From assembly GCF_001186125.1 (NCBI RefSeq), contig NW_014039777.1, positions 1 to 25,151 on the forward strand: a stretch of DNA of 25,151 nucleotides, read 5' to 3'. The DNA comes from Sphaeroforma arctica JP610 (taxonomy: Eukaryota; Opisthokonta; Ichthyosporea; Ichthyophonida). Position numbers and translations under genes: made by a program. Positions 17,782 through 25,151 of this stretch are shown one piece after another (position 1 is the stretch's first letter; each line of letters starts with the position of its first letter). The notes under the pieces are model-generated. The model made no database searches. It was not told the origin of the DNA and saw nothing but the letters and a program-made list of their open reading frames with translations.

Positions 17782-18378
17782 TTACTCATTTTCCGTGGCC
17801 AAAACCATCATAGTTCGGTACCTGGGCTGACTGGGTCTGACAACCCCCACAAGCAGGCGCGCCCTAACAGCGTCATCCTCGGTGGCTGATTGGCCAGTTA
17901 TCAGATGTACACACGATGCGGTCTCACGTTCCATATCAGTGGGTTCTTTGAGCTTCTTTCTGGGAAGTTCTGAATTCTCCAGGAATCCCAGGTTTAGTTC
18001 TTCGTCACATAACAAACCATCAAAGCCCTCTAAGGCATTAGAATTATCAGGTAAGGCGGTAGGCGGCTTCTTTGTGGCAAGAGGGGCACCTGAGTTTGTG
18101 GTACGCGGCTCCTCTGTTGCAAGAGAGGCACCTGAGTTTGTAGTAGGCGGCTTCTCTGTTGCAAGAGGGGCAACTGGGTTTGTGGTAGACGGCTCCTCTG
18201 TGGCACGAGGGGCACCTAGGTTTGTGGTAGGCGGCTCCTCTGTGGCAAGAGAGGCATCTAGATTTGTGGTAGGCGGCTTCTCTGCGGCAAAAGCGGCATC
18301 AAAGTTTGTGGTAGGCGGCTCCTCTGTGGCAAGAGAGGCACCTAGGTTTGTGGTAGGCGGCTCCTCTGACCCTAAACC
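17782..18378 (-). pseudogene. 3-prime part of an acidic Pro/Thr-repeat protein, 5-prime end lost
   Basis: The minus frame is open for 198 codons from 18378 to a TAA at 17782. It begins with seven full 42-bp units (18062-18355) plus a part unit, each coding a 14-residue repeat like LATEEPPTTNLGAS. It continues into non-repeat sequence (NALEGFDGLLCDEELNLGFL, LPRKKLKEPTDMERE). Such P/T/E-rich arrays are typical of extended, often O-glycosylated surface or linker regions. The plus strand is also open here (GGSSVAREAPRFVV), but the minus reading has the more natural composition and continues beyond the array. There is no start: the array stops mid-unit at 18368, where a telomere-type tract begins. 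GAGTAAGC at the 3-prime end could be a splice donor instead of a true terminus. Confidence 0.5.
18062..18368 (-). repeat. 42-bp coding minisatellite
   Basis: Units start at 18062, 18104, 18146, 18188, 18230, 18272 and 18314, with a 13-base piece at 18356-18368. The period is an exact multiple of three and differences are point changes only, so length is kept in frame. This is expected if the array was translated. Confidence 0.85.
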
Positions 18379-18393
18379 CTAAACCCTAAAACC
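18369..18393 (+). repeat. Interstitial telomere-type tract
   Basis: ACCCTAAACCCTAAACCCTA with a further AAACC: three copies of the CCCTAAA unit, the last followed by AACC. It starts exactly where the 42-bp array is cut. A decayed hAT transposase lies on the other side. Confidence 0.8.
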
Positions 18394-18492
18394 TGAATGT
18401 TATCGCGTATATTTGTGGTACATCTAAGACTACCATTCACCTGGACCCAACACTATATTGTTATAGGCAAAAGCAAGGGGTTTAAACTTCGA

Positions 18493-19612
18493 CTAGGGCA
18501 ATATTACGCGCATGCCTCTAAACACTGAATACACAAACCTAGAATTGCACCCTCTGGCAAATGAATCCAAAGGGCTCCAGATGCCCTTATTGATTTTAGC
18601 TGTAGATTCTGTTAACGATGTTATATGAAAACTACTACCATTAAAATATTTACATACTGATGATAACTGTTTAAACCAGGTACTCTATTCATCAATATTA
18701 TCACAAGCATTTTTTATCGCTGAGCTAGCAACATGCTCGAGGTTTGGGCAATGGTTCAAATGTGGTCTGCGACATTTCAATATCTCCACAGTGGCCGTAC
18801 ATATCCGTAGTGTAAAGTACGACATCTACCTCATGACGAGGTAAATCCGTCAGTGCTAAACACACAAGGTCAGCTTGTTCGTGAGCGCCTTCTGTTAGCC
18901 CACCTGCCTTGAAATTTGATAAATTATGCACTGCTAGTGACAACTCTTGTTTTAATAGGTAATCTCAAGACACTACATATCTTAGCCGAACACCAGCACG
19001 GTTCTTTATACATATGGTGACCGCATCGAATGCTAAAAAAGCTTTGTTATTCTGCAGAACAGCCTTTAACGCGGTGTAACGCGTAGTCTGCATACGCATC
19101 TACGACGGTTTCTACTAGCTTCTCACCCATCACTTTGTTCGGAACTATTAGAACATAAGTTTTTCCTGCAGCCGTGACAACTCCGATTTATTATTATTAA
19201 ATAAAGATGATTTAATACTGTTAGCGCTAAATATCCCATCGTAGACATAATTGGCAATCGCACTATGCGCAGGGTCAAACTTTGCATAACGAAATGCTTT
19301 TCTGGCACCATCAAGAGTAGTTTGCTGAAGTTTTGATTTTATGTTCGCCATCACAGCCTTTTCACGCTTTTGGTCGTGCAGTCCTGCTTCGTCGTCATTT
19401 GCTAGTATTTTGACATACTTTGCTCTTATTGTAGGTGGAACTGTACAGTCCTTGCCTCAACCGATATGCACACGAAGAGTTCTCACGTTGGACCATTTAG
19501 ATTCTTTCTTGTAGTAGACACAAGTGAGTATCGTCTTGTTGCGTGCATCTTTACGTTCTGTATAGTGGTCTGTTCTGACCTAGTCAGCCTGACGGACCAT
19601 CTCACTAAGGTT
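18493..19612 (-). pseudogene. Decayed hAT-superfamily transposase (DUF659 type)
   Basis: Read on the minus strand in several shifted frames. Near 19440-19600 there is a BED-like zinc finger (LTCVYYKKESKWSNVRTLRV, H, then GKDC). Next is AKFDPAHSAIANYVYDG, then NKVMGEKLVETVVDAYADYA, FLAFDAVT, HEQADLVCLALTDL and VDVVLYTTDMYGHCGD, the last resembling the V-V-T-D-x-A-x-N-C block of DUF659. Then come WFKQLSSVCKYFNGSSFHIT and a short TRW-like end. This order fits hAT transposases. There are at least four stops or frameshifts, and the C-terminal dimerisation part is missing, so it is a dead 5-prime two thirds. Terminal inverted repeats were not found. Confidence 0.6.
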
Positions 19613-19679
19613 GGTTAATATATTTTAGTAGAGGAATATGCGGGTAAATAAAACTTTCCGAGATTTCAACTTGACGGCG

Positions 19680-19761
19680 CTTTATTACTGAAAGCATAAG
19701 CTTTTCTAAGTCCCTGTCGACTTTATTACTGAAAGCGTAAGCTTTTCTAAGTCCCTGTTGA
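19680..19761 (+). repeat. 41-bp tandem duplication
   Basis: CTTTATTACTGAAAGC(A/G)TAAG plus CTTTTCTAAGTCCCTGT occurs twice (19680-19720, 19721-19761) with two or three differences. Confidence 0.8.
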
Positions 19762-19793
19762 CTCTATCACCGATTTTTTGTCCGTCCAAAAAT

Positions 19794-20020
19794 CGTCAGT
19801 GATGCCTTTCTTTCCGGCTGGAATGGGTTTTGCCCATCTGAGACCCTATACAGAATAAATAATAGGCCCAAACATTTTTTTGCCCATTTGTAGACCCCAC
19901 TAGAGTATTATTTTTTAATGTTTTATTAATGAATGCGAAAAACGTCGGTGACCCTTTTTTTCCCGGCAGGAATGGGGTTTGCCCGTTTGATACCATATAC
20001 AAAATAATCAATAGGCCCGA
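19794..20020 (+). repeat. 149-bp-spaced duplication
   Basis: CGTC(A/G)GTGA...CCGGC(T/A)GGAATGGG..TTGCCC...GA.ACC.TATACA.AATAA...AATAGGCCC(A/G)A occurs at 19794-19872 and 19943-20020. The minus frame across both (GKKGSP, NGQTPFLP) is a repeat shadow. Confidence 0.7.
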
Positions 20021-20065
20021 ATCAGAATGTCTGAATGTAAGCAAGTAAATCACCCCTAATATTAA

Positions 20066-20100
20066 GCGCTTTCAGTCCCCGAGGCGTCCCAGCCGTGTTT
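20066..20100 (-). repeat. 35-bp dispersed motif, copy 2 (inverted)
   Basis: GCGCTTTCAGTCCCCG...CAGCCGTGTTT, the reverse complement of the motif at 2277-2312 with about six differences. Confidence 0.45.
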
Positions 20101-20146
20101 TATTAGCAAATGTGATTGCTTCTTTAGATTAGTGGTCACTGGTCAG

Positions 20147-20177
20147 GGACTAGAGTACTAGTCCTGGACACTAGTCC
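20147..20177. repeat. Small palindrome with a third copy
   Basis: GGACTAG-AGTA-CTAGTCC (20147-20164) can fold into a 7-bp hairpin, followed by another CTAGTCC at 20171-20177. GACTAGT words also occur in the MITE-like element near 3178-3295 and at 17572-17600, so this may be a scrap of the same family. Confidence 0.4.
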
Positions 20178-20360
20178 AGATTTTAGACAAAATTTGGTAT
20201 GAAGTAAATTCAATATGCTATATTGAGCCAAAATTCATATACGGGTGTGCATATATAGACGTAAGGCTCATAGTGTAAACGTACCCCGTTTTCACGTTTC
20301 CGAAATAATTTTAAACGTTAATACGCTTTACGTTATGAGACCTGCCGTGAGAGACTGAGA

Positions 20361-20455
20361 GTGGTAGGCATAATTTGGCGGGAGTCTTAATTGGCGGCAG
20401 TTCAGCCAGTGCGAGAATGTTAGGCATAGTAGCGGGAGTCTTAAAAAAAAGAGTC
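20361..20455 (+). repeat. Dispersed GGCG-rich motif, copy 3
   Basis: GGCATAATTTGGCGGGAGTC and TTAATTGGCGG, followed by TTAGGCATAGTAGCGGGAGT. Shares separate blocks with both other copies (881-1010, 17231-17400). Confidence 0.6.
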
Positions 20456-22200
20456 CTCCGATTGTTTACAATATATATTATTTTGTTATTTTGAAAAACA
20501 AAAACAGCAAAAAAATATGCATATATAAAATATAGAAAAACTCTAATAGTGCCTCTAAATATTCTCTAGAGAGTAGAGTAGTGCCTACTGCCCGCTTACT
20601 GCCTACAATCACCGCCTAATCCTATGTACTCTCACCAGAGTAGAGAGAGTCAGGATTCAGGAAGGCGGAACTTCGGAAGCCAGCCGCTAATGGGCTGATC
20701 TGGTTTAGGTTAAAAACATGTCGGAAAGTTATGGATGTATAATACTAGTAAACGACATTTGAAGATTTTGGTAGTTTAATACATAGTTTCCGACCATATC
20801 GTGCCGGAAGCCTATGAGGGTTTAAACGGTTTAAAACCTGTATATGTGAGGTTTTAGACATCAGTGTGTGTGACAGTTTGTCAGTGGTGTCAGTTAGTGC
20901 CATATCACTATGGTTAGCGGCAGTAAATAAAATCTGAAAGTCAACAAATATTTTTGTGTGAACAATATATACTGCACTATTCACTGCTGTAATATACTGT
21001 ATACTGTATATATATTTTCGTAGTATGTATATACCCTTACTTAGTACTATAATAACAAATTTCCATCAAATAAGACCAAGGGGTTTTAGGGGGTTGTTTT
21101 AGGGGATTTTTAGGGTTTTACTAAAATCGTTATATCCTTGGTTTCTAAGGTTTAGTATAGATTAGGTTTTATTGGTCCAAAATGCAAAACCTTACTCGCA
21201 CCAAATGTTGGTTGGAAACCTATTTTCGACCAATAGTTAAGAACATGTCGGAAAGTATGGGATGTATAATACATAGTAAACATGTCGGAAACCAAAAAAA
21301 CACTGTCTGAAACCAGGTCAGCTATTGGGGCCCTTAGTACATAGTTACTCTCTCTCGCTTCCTTTTTAAAAGAAAATAAATTTTTAGAAGTTTAGTCTTG
21401 TGTAATGATTTAAAAAATAGATATCTGAACTATTTAGATTCTCACTTTTCACCCTAATTTTGAGTGAAATTTCACTGATAATAATTTTCTATTTTTATTT
21501 AAATTTTTAGTTCATGTGAAATGGGTTAAAATTTTGAAATAAAAACAATGATGAAATTTCAATTTGTTTAAAAAAAAAATAACTTCTTTTTTTGCCAGGG
21601 GAACCTTTGAGTTGTTTGACGTTGAAAAATGAAATGAAAAATGAAATATGAGTGAAATAAGTTATATTACGGCTTTTTGGGGTTTATTGCATGGCTTGTT
21701 ATAATATGTTTAAAAAACAAACAAAAAAACAACCCGCCCAAAATAATTTCATTCATGTTTTTGAATAAATAAATATTAGTATTAATTACATTTTTTATTT
21801 CATGTCACAAAAGTTGTTTTGAGTCCATAGATATTTTTTAGGGTTTAGGTGTTCTAAAATTTGGTTTGTGTTGTTCAATAGTACAAAATATTCTTGCAGT
21901 TTATATATAAAATGCGAAATAAATACTGTACACTGAGAAAATGAGAAAGGTCTTTTTGAAAACAAAAACAAATAACAAAAACAAATCATCAATGCCCTAG
22001 CTATAGGTTTATAGATATTTTTAATTTTTATTTGTTTCAAAAAGTAAACATAAACACAAAAAAAGCAATGAGATATATGTGTATATACTTTTATTTTTGG
22101 GTTGTTTTATACTTTTATTACAAACCAAATTTCGGAATGGGCCACATTGGCACAATCTGAACACAACATTTAAAAAATTAAAAATATAAAATCATAATCA
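20456..22200. other. AT-rich intergenic DNA with minor repeats
   Basis: No supported gene. ACATGTCGGAAAGT.ATGG.ATGTATAATAC occurs at about 20716-20745 and 21243-21273. A degenerate TTTTAGGGG-type run lies at 21079-21121 and another TTTAGGGTTTAGG near 21838, telomere-like on the G strand. The 81-codon minus frame at 21795-22040 is Lys/Phe/Asn-rich low complexity and was not accepted. Confidence 0.6.
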
Positions 22201-22220
22201 AGTAGTATTTCGCGATTCAG

Positions 22221-22310
22221 TTTCGAAGCGCGCCTCTGACGTACACTTCGAAATTGTGCGCAACTGTTAGACAATTTATTAGGTGTTTCAAGGGGGTCAA
22301 TTTCGAGGCG
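22221..22310 (+). promoter_or_regulatory. Candidate upstream elements (TTTCGA-GCG words)
   Basis: Upstream of the globin-like gene, TTTCGAAGCGCG (22221), CTTCGAAATTGTGCG (22246) and TTTCGAGGCG (22301) form three related GC-bearing words in AT-rich DNA, with TGACGTAC, like half of a CRE site, at about 22237. No TATA box is obvious. Recurrence so close to a real start suggests transcription factor sites, but this is inference. Confidence 0.3.
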
Positions 22311-22352
22311 GACAACGATAGTTTTAATCGCATCTAGTAATCTTTATTCATC

Positions 22353-23429
22353 ATGGATGATAATATGAGTGTGGGTGGATTTAGTATCGGAAGCACCGAA
22401 GTCGGTTTGTTTATGGAATCTGAAATGCTCAGCGCCATGCTTGAAGCCAATATGTGCGAAGGCTTGGACTTAGTAAGAGAATCATGGTTGGCAGTCACCA
22501 AAGTGGAATTGCCGGAGGGACAATATCCTTTATCTCACTTTATAGCATCTTATTATAAGCAATTATTTAAATTGATGCCGGACCTGAGAAAAGTATACAA
22601 ATCACCGGAATCGCAAAGTAAGAATATAGGGCTGGTCCTCTCTATAGTGGTGAACAATGATAAGAAATCAGTGCCCGAGCTCAATGCTAAGAAAAAAATT
22701 CTGTACAAATTGAGTAAGGAGATTGGTATGAGTTTATTGGGGCATATTGTAGGAGGTAGGGCGCTTATACAAACTCTGGGGAGTTTACTGACGGAAGAGA
22801 AGTTCCCCAATGCCACAAGAACTGCTTGGGTGAGAGAATACGCCAAACTGGTATATAGTCTTCTACGGGAGTCAGAGAGGAAGACTAAACTTAGCGACAT
22901 CGTAGGGTTGCTTGATCAATTAGAAGTGAACGATCGAGACTTTATGTACAAAATAGCTACGGATGATGCCTTCAAACCTGTCATGAAGGGAAAGAATTGG
23001 AAACACACATTAGGTAACATAACTTCGGGTAGGTTTGGTAAGTCAAAGCCCGCTATAAGCCCGGGGAGTATTCGAAGTGGGAGTGTTCGAAGTGGGAGCA
23101 TTTCAAGTTGGCGGCGACAAAGTTCACCCATGTCTGGGCCAATGCATTCGCAGTCTATGGAATCTATGGCAAGTGGAATATTAGGCGACAGGCATATGAG
23201 CAATCTATCCATAAATTACTGCGATAGTCCGTCAAATGGTGAAATAGAGGAAATAAAAGAGAGCCCTACAATAGAAGAGACCGTGGCGCTGACGCCGACT
23301 GATACAGAGAAGAAAACGAAGGATAAGAAGGATGGGAAAAATCTAAAGGCGGAAGCCAAGGTTTCGGGAATTGATCCGCAGATACCCATGCACTTGCTTA
23401 TGAATCAAGTGGAATTGGTGATAAATTAG
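22353..23429 (+). CDS. Globin-fold protein with long charged C-terminal tail; haem ligand apparently lost
   Basis: A 358-residue single-exon frame. Residues 36-172 follow the globin helix plan: RESW (42-45) in helix A, YYKQLFKLMPDLRKVY (67-82) as the B/C F-Y-x-x-L-F-x-x-x-P-x-L-R block, SQSKNIGLVLSIVVNN (87-102) as helix E, ALIQTLGSLLTEE (137-149) as helix G, and AWVREYAKLVYSLL (158-171) as helix H. The proximal histidine normally found in an L-x-x-x-H context of helix F is not seen: the matching place reads LSKEI (120-124), and the nearest His is 131. A haem-free globin fold is therefore possible. The tail has S-G-S-(I/V)-R repeats (238-251), further Ser-rich sequence, a Lys-rich patch (319-336) and no membrane segment, so it looks disordered and possibly phosphorylated. 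The ATG at 22353 is the first in frame; AATAAA follows the stop at 23438. Family call by pattern only. Confidence 0.65.
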   Translation: MDDNMSVGGFSIGSTEVGLFMESEMLSAMLEANMCEGLDLVRESWLAVTKVELPEGQYPLSHFIASYYKQLFKLMPDLRKVYKSPESQSKNIGLVLSIVVNNDKKSVPELNAKKKILYKLSKEIGMSLLGHIVGGRALIQTLGSLLTEEKFPNATRTAWVREYAKLVYSLLRESERKTKLSDIVGLLDQLEVNDRDFMYKIATDDAFKPVMKGKNWKHTLGNITSGRFGKSKPAISPGSIRSGSVRSGSISSWRRQSSPMSGPMHSQSMESMASGILGDRHMSNLSINYCDSPSNGEIEEIKESPTIEETVALTPTDTEKKTKDKKDGKNLKAEAKVSGIDPQIPMHLLMNQVELVIN

Positions 23430-23437
23430 CCAACATG

Positions 23438-23443
23438 AATAAA
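23438..23443 (+). terminator. Poly(A) signal AATAAA
   Basis: A canonical hexamer nine bases after the stop codon of the globin-like gene. The very short distance implies a short 3-prime UTR if it is used. Confidence 0.5.
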
Positions 23444-23915
23444 CGATATTACAAGTATTCAAGCTGTTATCACAGCTTGGCCCTGTTGTCAATAACTGCT
23501 CGAATAGTACGTGCTCACTAAAATGCACTGATATTATAACCATCAATAGCAGACGTTCACCGCGGCCCAAATTGAAACTTACAATTCTGCAACTTATAAT
23601 TCTGCCTGTGTTCAAAAATGTCAGGAGAGATCAGGCAGGTATCTATTGTATTACATTTTGCCTATGAGTTTCGATATGCTAGTCGACTGAAAGCGTGACA
23701 GTTGTAAACACACGTGCTGCTATTAGCAGAATATCTCAGAATAAGCATGACTTTGAAGTGTGAACATTGTCTTTTTTGTGTAACAAATCTCGGGGGAATT
23801 TTTGTAAAAAACTTCCACGTATCATCCAACAAAACCAAAGGCAAATATTTAATGTGCATCAAACCAACATTAACATCATGGTAGAGCCTTTCTAAGTTCA
23901 TTCTGCGGGCATAAG
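23444..23915. other. Intergenic region between the two live genes
   Basis: 472 bp holding the 3-prime flank of the globin-like gene and presumably the promoter of the PPR-like gene. No TATA box or repeat stands out. The 79-codon minus frame at 23662-23901 lacks any recognisable feature. Confidence 0.5.
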
Positions 23916-24968
23916 ATGAGACAACATGTATCAGGACGATGGCTGGGGCTGGGTATCGGTAAAATAATCCGTTGTAATGGCGTTAGAGGTCCACTCCACT
24001 TGAGGTGGAGTGGACCAATATGTATGTCGGCAGACCTATCCAACACTGTTGCGCGGGATTTTGCAAGTACGCACTCGAGTGGGCACGCAAAGAGATTCAG
24101 CGGTCAACGGAATACTATACAAAACTTCACTAGCCAGATCTCGTCTAATGTACGTGTACATACTTGTGTACTCTCTCGGATAGCTCGCGATGTAAGACGC
24201 TGCAAATACACTGAAACTTCTACTTCTGTGCTCAAGGACGGAAAACCAACGAGTCCAACGAGTCTAGCATTCAAGGGAGATGCGTCTGAACGTGCCACCG
24301 AATATAATAAAGTGCTCGTGGCCTTTGAAAAGCTCAAGAGAGGGCTCAAGATAAAGCCAAACTTTCAACCCGAGTATCTTCCTCAGAATGCACAAGAGCT
24401 AGTAGAGCATCGCAACAAGTTTTGGGCAGGCGGTCTGTCGGCAATTTCATTGCAGCACGAGCTATTCTTGTTTCATATAGTGTGTGAGGCAAATCTTTAC
24501 ACCTCAGCTAAGGAACTTTTTGCGGTATGTATAGCAAGAGGAGCAGACAAGAGCATGTTGCACTCGCAGTTTATGCTTGTTGAGAGCTCACAGAACGGTA
24601 TAAAGGGTGCTCTGCGCGTTTTAAATGAGATGCAAGGTGCAGGCATCCCTAGAAGTAGGCGTACATACACAAACGCACTGATTGGTTTAAAGGGTCACAA
24701 ACAATCATTGAAAGACGGTCTAGAGCTGGTTAAAATTATGTCAAACGATACATCGAACGGTGGATTAAGCGCGCTGGGCGTAGATGAAGTTGCGATCCTG
24801 GAGTTACTAGACCTAGGGGACGGAGGTGAGCTGAGGGATCGCAAACTGGTGATGCAGGTACTCAGCCTGGCGCGTGATAATTGCTTGGCGTTCTCGAACG
24901 AGGGGATGGATCAATTTGCTTGTTGGCTGAAAAGAGGTAGGAAAGAGTATATATTTGATCATTCATGA
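23916..24968 (+). CDS. PPR-like protein, probably mitochondrial
   Basis: A 350-residue single-exon frame. The first 100 residues are rich in Arg, Ser and Thr and almost free of acidic residues (MRQHVSGRWLGLGIGKIIRC), as in mitochondrial targeting sequences. Residues about 125-345 are helical. Between 180 and 283 lie three helix pairs with PPR spacing, best seen in GALRVLNEMQGAGIPRSRRT (231-250) followed by YTNALIGLKG (251-260) and SLKDGLELVKIM (264-275). The A-x-x-x-x-x-E-M-x-x-x-G-I-x-P-like helix end and the following T-Y-x-x-L-I are PPR signatures. PPR proteins bind organellar RNA and act in its processing or translation. The repeat number is low and the repeats are diverged, so a related helical-repeat (TPR-like) protein is possible. 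The ATG at 23916 opens the frame and supplies the presequence. Confidence 0.65.
   Translation: MRQHVSGRWLGLGIGKIIRCNGVRGPLHLRWSGPICMSADLSNTVARDFASTHSSGHAKRFSGQRNTIQNFTSQISSNVRVHTCVLSRIARDVRRCKYTETSTSVLKDGKPTSPTSLAFKGDASERATEYNKVLVAFEKLKRGLKIKPNFQPEYLPQNAQELVEHRNKFWAGGLSAISLQHELFLFHIVCEANLYTSAKELFAVCIARGADKSMLHSQFMLVESSQNGIKGALRVLNEMQGAGIPRSRRTYTNALIGLKGHKQSLKDGLELVKIMSNDTSNGGLSALGVDEVAILELLDLGDGGELRDRKLVMQVLSLARDNCLAFSNEGMDQFACWLKRGRKEYIFDHS
23988..24016 (+). repeat. Perfect 12-bp hairpin inside the PPR-like gene
   Basis: GGTCCACTCCAC, loop TTGAG, GTGGAGTGGACC. It lies in the presequence part of the frame (about residues 25-34). It could fold in the mRNA about 75 nt after the start codon. 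Confidence 0.8.
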
Positions 24969-25031
24969 AACTCACGGCTAATACGGTGATAATTTCCATA
25001 TAGCAAACGTCGAGATATAGAAATTTACTAC

Positions 25032-25151
25032 AGACACCCACACAGACAAACACACCCACATGTACGTGTACACCCACGTGTACGTGTGTACACGCAAGCA
25101 CACACACACACACACACACACACAAAACACAATCACACTTGTACACACACA
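25032..25151 (+). repeat. CA-rich microsatellite
   Basis: CACACCCACA-type repeats pass through GTACGTGTACACCCACGTGT to a pure CA run of about 13 units (25098-25124), then degenerate CA to the window end. The long minus frame through it (CVCVCVCV) is an artefact of the repeat. Confidence 0.85.

Noticed and set aside
17882-18382. 166-codon plus frame with GGSSVAREAPRFVV repeats
   Set aside because: The minus strand of the same array gives a more natural protein that continues into unique sequence; the plus frame runs into the telomere tract and stops.
22553-23212. Minus frames of 115 and 98 codons under the globin-like gene
   Set aside because: Antisense shadows of a clear plus-strand coding region.
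24862-25146. 94-codon minus-strand frame
   Set aside because: It is a reading of the CA microsatellite (CVCVCV) and the antisense of the PPR-like gene end.

Overview
The window is eukaryotic nuclear DNA. It has two uninterrupted protein genes at the right end, one with an AATAAA poly(A) signal. The rest is a long AT-rich stretch full of decayed transposable elements, minisatellites and short plant-type telomere motifs (CCCTAAA/TTTAGGG). There is no operon structure, and I see no tRNA, rRNA or CRISPR array. The mix of a chromodomain Ty3/gypsy element, a hAT remnant and a pogo-like remnant fits a unicellular eukaryote such as a protist, early-branching fungus or alga. The species cannot be fixed from the sequence alone.

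Layout. 1-2700 is gene-free AT-rich DNA with a G-quadruplex candidate and small duplications. 2705-2917 is the C-terminal end of a lost protein ending in a p21-type PCNA-binding motif. It is followed at 3178-3295 by a 118-bp element with pogo/Tigger-like ends at TA. 3585-6940 is a graveyard of gene fragments on both strands. Several start at good splice acceptors, and they are mixed with tandem repeats and a dispersed repeat. 7240-8142 is a repeat-rich block that may be the LTR of the next element. 8163-12475 (minus strand) is a broken chromodomain Ty3/gypsy retroelement with protease, RT, RNase H, integrase and chromodomain, interrupted by a 601-bp insertion with 5-bp target duplications. 12645-13015 is a dispersed repeat with an inverted cousin at 4085-4460.

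13499-13938 is a curious sandwich: a 174-bp piece identical to part of the RT lies between two identical 133-bp repeats. 14397-15549 is a coding-like but disordered stretch with a Gly-Ser-Lys-Ala-Asp repeat and a 198-bp tandem duplication. 15752-16150 is a 22-bp minisatellite running into microsatellite and telomere motif. 16421-16735 is a 178-bp duplication with GCATGC-rich DNA. 17782-18378 (minus) is the tail of an acidic Pro/Thr repeat protein, cut off mid-repeat by a telomere-type tract. 18493-19612 (minus) is a decayed hAT transposase. 19680-22200 holds more small repeats and AT-rich DNA.

The only genes that look alive are at 22353-23429 (a globin-fold protein that seems to lack the haem-binding proximal histidine and has a long Ser/Arg/Lys-rich tail) and 23916-24968 (a PPR-like, probably mitochondrial protein). 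They are head-to-tail on the plus strand, 486 bp apart, and nothing shows that they act together. I do not see a convincing new multi-gene system. The best leads are the haem-less-looking globin, the telomere tract at a broken gene, the PIP-box tail, the RT sandwich and the cluster of exon-like fragments.
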